Assembly: GCA_903870245.1 (NCBI GenBank)
Contig: CAIQCB010000009.1
Span: forward strand, 1-64,000
Reading direction: 5' to 3'
Source: an uncultured Methylocystaceae bacterium
GTDB lineage: Bacteria; Pseudomonadota; Alphaproteobacteria; Rhizobiales; Beijerinckiaceae
DNA length: 64,000 nucleotides
Shown: piece by piece, positions 59,540 through 64,000 of the stretch
Layout of the letters: the number at the start of each line of letters is the position of its first letter
Position numbering within the stretch: the stretch's first letter is position 1
Translations under genes and position numbers: made by a program
The notes under the pieces: model-generated
What the model was told of the DNA's origin: nothing
Databases searched by the model: none
The model's input: only the letters and a program-made list of their open reading frames with translations

Positions 59540-61738
59540 TTATTCGATGTCCAGGGCGGAGATTTTAAGGGGCGACACCGTCGATCCCCATGGAACAACT
59601 CCGACAGCGCGCATCATGCCTCCATCTTCATGTTCAAGAATGTGGCAATGCATCACGAATTTACCCAGCTTGGCGAAGGGGATCTGCGTAGTAATAGTCG
59701 TCGCCTTGCATTTACCTGCCTTATAATCAGCGATACTGCCGCAATCGCTGACGCCAGTGTTGGTGGCGACTGGCAGCGGCACGCTATCCTGAAGCATGCC
59801 AGGATTGACCGCTGCTGCACTCAACAGGCTGCTGGCAGGGGTGGCGTTGTTTGGGTCGATCAAACGGAACCTTGTCTGGTGGATGTGAAAATTATGCAAT
59901 TCGGTCGCGAGATTGATAATTTCCCATGTTTCCACCACAGGCATCTGGTTCTTGGCCAAGGGCACGCAGATAACTTGTGTCGGATCGTATTTTGCAATCT
60001 CCTGGGTTTCCCGCACGACGCCAAGTGAGTCCACCAGCTCGTATCCAAGTCCAAATTCAGCTTGTCCGCTAGGACCAGTGGTGGCGAGATTGGCGAAGTA
60101 GACCCTACGCTTCCAGCCCGTCGGCAGAGCTTTGCAGTTTGAGGGCACAGGCGTATCGACGGCGCCCGGGACGGCGGCCTGGAAGATGCCGCCGGTAGAT
60201 CTTACTGATTCCGCCGCGCCATTGACCACATGAACCAACTCTTTAACTACAGTCGGCGAGCCGGCTGGTATGCTCACTGTGGCCAGCTGAATCGGCGGCC
60301 ACTGATCGCCATTGGCAGGTATTGCTCCGCCCGTGTTCAATCCCGCCGTTATCAGATTGCCTGCAAGGGCCGTCTTCAACCGATTGCCGTTGATGTCCCT
60401 TGCCGCGACATGCAATTCGACGCGGGTTCCGACCATCATGATGATCTCGGAAGCGCAGACTGGCTGGGTCTTGTAGGACTCGGACACCTTACCACAGCTC
60501 GCCAGAGTGAAGCGATTTTTGCCGAGTTGAATTACCTGACCCGCATTAGCTCCAGTCGGGAAAGAAACGGAAATACCGTCAATGGAGAGAATCTGGACAG
60601 GCATGGCGTAGCCGCTAGCCCCCATTTTCCATTGCAATCGATAGCTCGCCACGCTGGAGGAGTTTGTCAGACGCCATACTTCGCCTTCCGCCGTCGCGAC
60701 GGGAATGGAGGGGTAGAGTTGACCATTGATCGGAAAATTCCACTGTCCTCCAGCATAGGCGCCTATTCCGGGACAGGAACCATTCGGGGAAGGGGACGTA
60801 ATGAGGCCAGCGCCACAAAAGTCGGGATCTTCCTGCAGAAGGGGCGTAAATTTGCCTCCCGGCTGCGTAACCAACTGCATATCCTTGAGGATCAAATGAC
60901 GCACGTTTGTTTCTGTAATCGGCTTCGTGCAGGAGTCGTCACCGCATTCGTAACTAGAAGCCTTGCCGATAGTGATGATCGAGGAGAGACCGGACGAAAG
61001 ATGATTCAGGGTTAAACCGTGGGTGTGTGCGTGTATCCAGCCTGTGCCAAGCGGATGATTTTTGGGAATCAGAATGTCGTATTGAGCGACGCCAAAAGGA
61101 ACGACATCGCCATGCGAGTGGCCTGGATTTGTGGCGAGTGGATCAATCGCTGTGGGCGACCCGTTGGCCGGGTTGAAAATCGATGTGTAGATGAAGTCGC
61201 CGTATACCGGTATTCCGCTCAAGCTCGTGTTCGGTCTTGCGTCGACCACAAGTCCGTGAGTGTGCAGGTTCGTAGGATTCAGAACAAGAAGGGGGTCCTG
61301 ATAGAGATAGGCGATCTGCGTTGTGACCGCCGGCAGCCTGCTCTTCGGAAGACCAGCTATCGAGGTGTTAAGCGTCGGCAGGTTGTTTCTGAATTTGATT
61401 TTCAGCCGATCTCCCGGCGTAAGGGAGAGACGAACGCCGCCATATTGGGTCTGGGTGCTTTTGCCTGTGCAGGTTGGGACGACGGCAGAGCCTCCCGTCG
61501 GAAGAGTGACTTTCGTGTTGGTTGCGTCGACGCTAAAGCAGGTTGTGTAGGCCCAACCTTTAACGCCAGTATTTCCGCCCGCTCCCTGAACCTCCTGAGC
61601 GATCATGACGATGTCAAGAAGGCCATTGAGGCTTGAGAATACTGGAGGTTCAGCCAGCGGAGCAGCGGATGCGGAGTTGAAAGCCAGCGCCGCAGCAATC
61701 GCCGCCGTCGCAGTCATAAGACTGGACTTTATATTCAT
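59540..61738 (-). CDS. exported multicopper oxidase
   Basis: Signal peptide; copper motifs HTHG, HAHTHG, HNFHIHQ and HCHILEHEDGGMM. Confidence 0.92.
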   Translation of the reverse strand: MNIKSSLMTATAAIAAALAFNSASAAPLAEPPVFSSLNGLLDIVMIAQEVQGAGGNTGVKGWAYTTCFSVDATNTKVTLPTGGSAVVPTCTGKSTQTQYGGVRLSLTPGDRLKIKFRNNLPTLNTSIAGLPKSRLPAVTTQIAYLYQDPLLVLNPTNLHTHGLVVDARPNTSLSGIPVYGDFIYTSIFNPANGSPTAIDPLATNPGHSHGDVVPFGVAQYDILIPKNHPLGTGWIHAHTHGLTLNHLSSGLSSIITIGKASSYECGDDSCTKPITETNVRHLILKDMQLVTQPGGKFTPLLQEDPDFCGAGLITSPSPNGSCPGIGAYAGGQWNFPINGQLYPSIPVATAEGEVWRLTNSSSVASYRLQWKMGASGYAMPVQILSIDGISVSFPTGANAGQVIQLGKNRFTLASCGKVSESYKTQPVCASEIIMMVGTRVELHVAARDINGNRLKTALAGNLITAGLNTGGAIPANGDQWPPIQLATVSIPAGSPTVVKELVHVVNGAAESVRSTGGIFQAAVPGAVDTPVPSNCKALPTGWKRRVYFANLATTGPSGQAEFGLGYELVDSLGVVRETQEIAKYDPTQVICVPLAKNQMPVVETWEIINLATELHNFHIHQTRFRLIDPNNATPASSLLSAAAVNPGMLQDSVPLPVATNTGVSDCGSIADYKAGKCKATTITTQIPFAKLGKFVMHCHILEHEDGGMMRAVGVVPWGSTVSPLKISALDIE

Positions 61739-61878
61739 TATTTAACGCCTCCCAAGTTTATATTTATGAGATATAAAGCCAAGTTTGACCCGTTACGATC
61801 AGTAAATGATGAATGGATGCTTAAGGCAATTATAGAAGCCGGTGTAATAATTCCAAGCGTTGAAAATCCTCTTACGAA

Positions 61879-62790
61879 CTAAAACCTTTCAATGTAATCA
61901 ATAATGTCGGCAGCATCTTCTGGCCTCAAGCCAAGCGGCGGCATCAATACGCCCGGATACTTATCCTGCAGCGCCATTGTTTGCGGATCCTTGCGTTGCC
62001 GCATGCGATCCGGAAACATGATGAATTCCGTAAGCCATTCACGGGAGCGCCTTTTAGTGACGCCTGCCAGATCTGGGCCGACCCGATCGCCGCCGCCGAT
62101 GGCATGGCATGGCGCACAGAGCTTGGCGAACATCGCCTTGCCCGGCACGCCGCCGGAGTCATAGGCCTTATCGACCAAATCCTGATTGGCGGTCGTGTCG
62201 CTTTTTGGCCTCCAGGCAGGATCCATGCCCCTGATATCCATCTCGACGCTTGCCAGATCGCCCATCAGGGAGTTTCTGGCCCATACGCCGGTCGACTCGT
62301 TGCCAATAACGATCTCGTTGCGATGTTCGCTCAGATTGCGGCTGCGATCTCCAAGGGAATGGTTGATCTTTTTGATCGTTTCCGGATCGCCGGTCAGGAA
62401 GCGCCAGCCCGTTTTTGCGCCGAAGGCTTCGGCGAATTTCTTGAGTTCGGCGGGCGTATCGCGTTCCGGGTCTACGGTGATGGAATAGAAAAAGACATCT
62501 TTACCGAGCTTGTCGCCGAGACTCTGCTGGAGTTGGGACATGCGCGCCGTTGTCAGCGGACAGAGATCCGGGCAATGCGTGTAGATGAAATTGACGACGA
62601 CAATCTTGCCCTTGATCAGGTCGTCGTAGAACGCATAACGATTACCATCCTGATCGATAACGGGAAGGTTGGGGAAATAGCCGGCGCCATGGGAGTTATC
62701 CGATAACGCCGGCAGTAACGATTTCAGCAGAATAAGGGATACCGCAATCACTCGCTTGAAGTTTCTCATGACGATTGCGGTCTCCATCAA
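61879..62790 (-). CDS. SCO1/SenC family protein fused to C-terminal cytochrome c domain
   Basis: Sco motif VVNFIYTHCPDLCPLTTARMSQLQ, then AMFAKLCAPCHAIGGGDRVGPDLAG (CxxCH) and VLMPPLGL. Confidence 0.92.
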   Translation of the reverse strand: MMETAIVMRNFKRVIAVSLILLKSLLPALSDNSHGAGYFPNLPVIDQDGNRYAFYDDLIKGKIVVVNFIYTHCPDLCPLTTARMSQLQQSLGDKLGKDVFFYSITVDPERDTPAELKKFAEAFGAKTGWRFLTGDPETIKKINHSLGDRSRNLSEHRNEIVIGNESTGVWARNSLMGDLASVEMDIRGMDPAWRPKSDTTANQDLVDKAYDSGGVPGKAMFAKLCAPCHAIGGGDRVGPDLAGVTKRRSREWLTEFIMFPDRMRQRKDPQTMALQDKYPGVLMPPLGLRPEDAADIIDYIERF

Positions 62791-62791
62791 C

Positions 62792-64000
62792 TCAAATTGC
62801 CTTGGCCATGATCTCCGGCGTTGTGAACACTACGCCATCGGGTGTCGGGTTGGGCGTTGGCGTCACTGTCGATTGAGGGGAACCCGCAATGCCGCTGATA
62901 AGTTGAACTCGCGCGGCCATCGCAAAATCCTCGTGAGCGGTGTTGTGGCAATGGGTAATGTAGGCTCCGGCGAATTCGCCGAATTGCACCTGGAAGGATA
63001 CGCTTCCGCCGCCAACCCGCCAGACATCCTTTCGCGCCATGTTTTCCGTAACGCTGAGCGACCCCTTGCCTGTGCGTTTGAAGGTGACGCCTTCCTCGAA
63101 ATGCAGGTGCATGGGGTGCGACCAGCCGCCGCTACTGCTGTTGACTGTCCAGTGCTCGACTTCTCCGGGTCTGGGGACGAGCATGGCGACCCGGTTGGCG
63201 TTGAGGCTATGTTCAAGCTGACCATTGACCGATATGACCCAGGGGAAGGGCATTGCGTCCGGACAATCCGGCGTACATTTGCCATTGGCGCCGCGAGATG
63301 TGCCAATGCCGCGTCCGAGATCAATTACGCGCGTGCGAACGGGCGTGACAATGGGGATCTGCTCGGTCAAGGCCAGAGGCACGATGCTCGTATCGGGCGT
63401 CGTAGACCTATGGATGACGCCGGGAACATCTACGCTCGCCACCTGGCCGACCACGCGAAATTCCAGGATCGGTCCTACCATCGGGTCCGGATCGAGCGGG
63501 AGTCCGGCAAGCGCCTCGGATAGTTTGACCGCCATTTTGGGTTCGCGGCCATCATTGTGCCAGTTGAGATTGACGACACGCAGTTTTTGACCGATCGCGA
63601 ATTTGGAGAAATCCACGATAATATCGAAGCGTTCGCCCGTTGCCTGATCTCCCAGTCCCGTCACAGTTACGGGTCTTGGAAGCAGGTTGCCGTCGGTCGC
63701 AATGACCTGGATCGGAACGGCGGCTCCCTGCGCGTTGGCAAGCACGAGATTCAAAAAACGCGCCTGGCAGCAATTCAGAATACGGAAGCGGTATTTCCGG
63801 GGCAGCACCTCGAAAAATGGCGCAAAAGCCAAGTTCACCATCGGGACGTCGCCAAGGGAGCCGTCCGTATCGAAGATATCGAAAAAGAGCTGGCCATCCG
63901 CCCGATACGACTGGTCGGAGATCATCAGGTTGACGTCGAAATCGAGATTACCCCAATCGAGCAGGCTTCCGCTCGGCAATCTCAGATTTACGCCATCCGT
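62792..64000 (-). CDS. multicopper oxidase (5' end beyond window)
   Basis: SHPMHLHFEEGVTF and THCHNTAHEDFAMAARVQ copper motifs; the reading frame stays open from 63979 to the window end (TDGVNLR...). Confidence 0.9.
   Translation of the reverse strand, partial: TDGVNLRLPSGSLLDWGNLDFDVNLMISDQSYRADGQLFFDIFDTDGSLGDVPMVNLAFAPFFEVLPRKYRFRILNCCQARFLNLVLANAQGAAVPIQVIATDGNLLPRPVTVTGLGDQATGERFDIIVDFSKFAIGQKLRVVNLNWHNDGREPKMAVKLSEALAGLPLDPDPMVGPILEFRVVGQVASVDVPGVIHRSTTPDTSIVPLALTEQIPIVTPVRTRVIDLGRGIGTSRGANGKCTPDCPDAMPFPWVISVNGQLEHSLNANRVAMLVPRPGEVEHWTVNSSSGGWSHPMHLHFEEGVTFKRTGKGSLSVTENMARKDVWRVGGGSVSFQVQFGEFAGAYITHCHNTAHEDFAMAARVQLISGIAGSPQSTVTPTPNPTPDGVVFTTPEIMAKAI

Noticed and set aside
60230-61015. 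261-aa plus-strand ORF antisense to the multicopper oxidase
   Set aside because: Antisense shadow; the minus strand has clear copper motifs.
61981-62706. 241-aa plus-strand ORF antisense to the Sco-cytochrome c gene
   Set aside because: Antisense shadow ORF of a well-supported gene.
1-64000. CRISPR arrays, prophage modules, toxin-antitoxin pairs, restriction endonuclease genes
   Set aside because: None recognised: no regularly spaced identical repeats, no phage structural or integrase genes, and no nuclease beside the methyltransferase.

Overview
64 kb chromosomal window, probably from an alphaproteobacterium (Hyphomicrobiales / Methylocystis-Methylosinus-like; taxon inferred from gene content only). 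The left ~35 kb is mostly housekeeping: the C-terminal end of an IS5-type transposase at the left edge, clpA/clpS, an RhlE-type helicase, HIT protein, pheA, kdsB, rpmG, rnr, topA, MgtC-like protein, tRNA-Cys(GCA), AsmA-like protein, aat, accC/accB, aroQ, DsbA-like protein, LptF/G permease, pepA, an orphan DNA methyltransferase, holC, a spermidine/putrescine-type ABC transporter, an AI-2E/PerM permease, hdaA, ppk and ppx. From ~35.6 to 43 kb there is an accessory, envelope-centred block: three small exported Cys-rich paralogues with a GLG1-like motif, a Sel1 protein, an Omp25-like barrel, a phosphate-selective-type porin, and a PhoB-like regulator whose receiver has lost the phosphoacceptor Asp. 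It may be phosphate-linked: ppk/ppx lie next door and Pho-box-like sites are present. From 46.3 to 58.6 kb there is a near-complete type II secretion system (C,M,L | E,F,H,I,J | O | D | K,G) in several transcription units. It is followed by two small exported proteins, a multicopper oxidase, a Sco1-cytochrome c fusion and a second multicopper oxidase cut by the right edge. Several short tandem and inverted repeats lie in the accessory intergenic regions.
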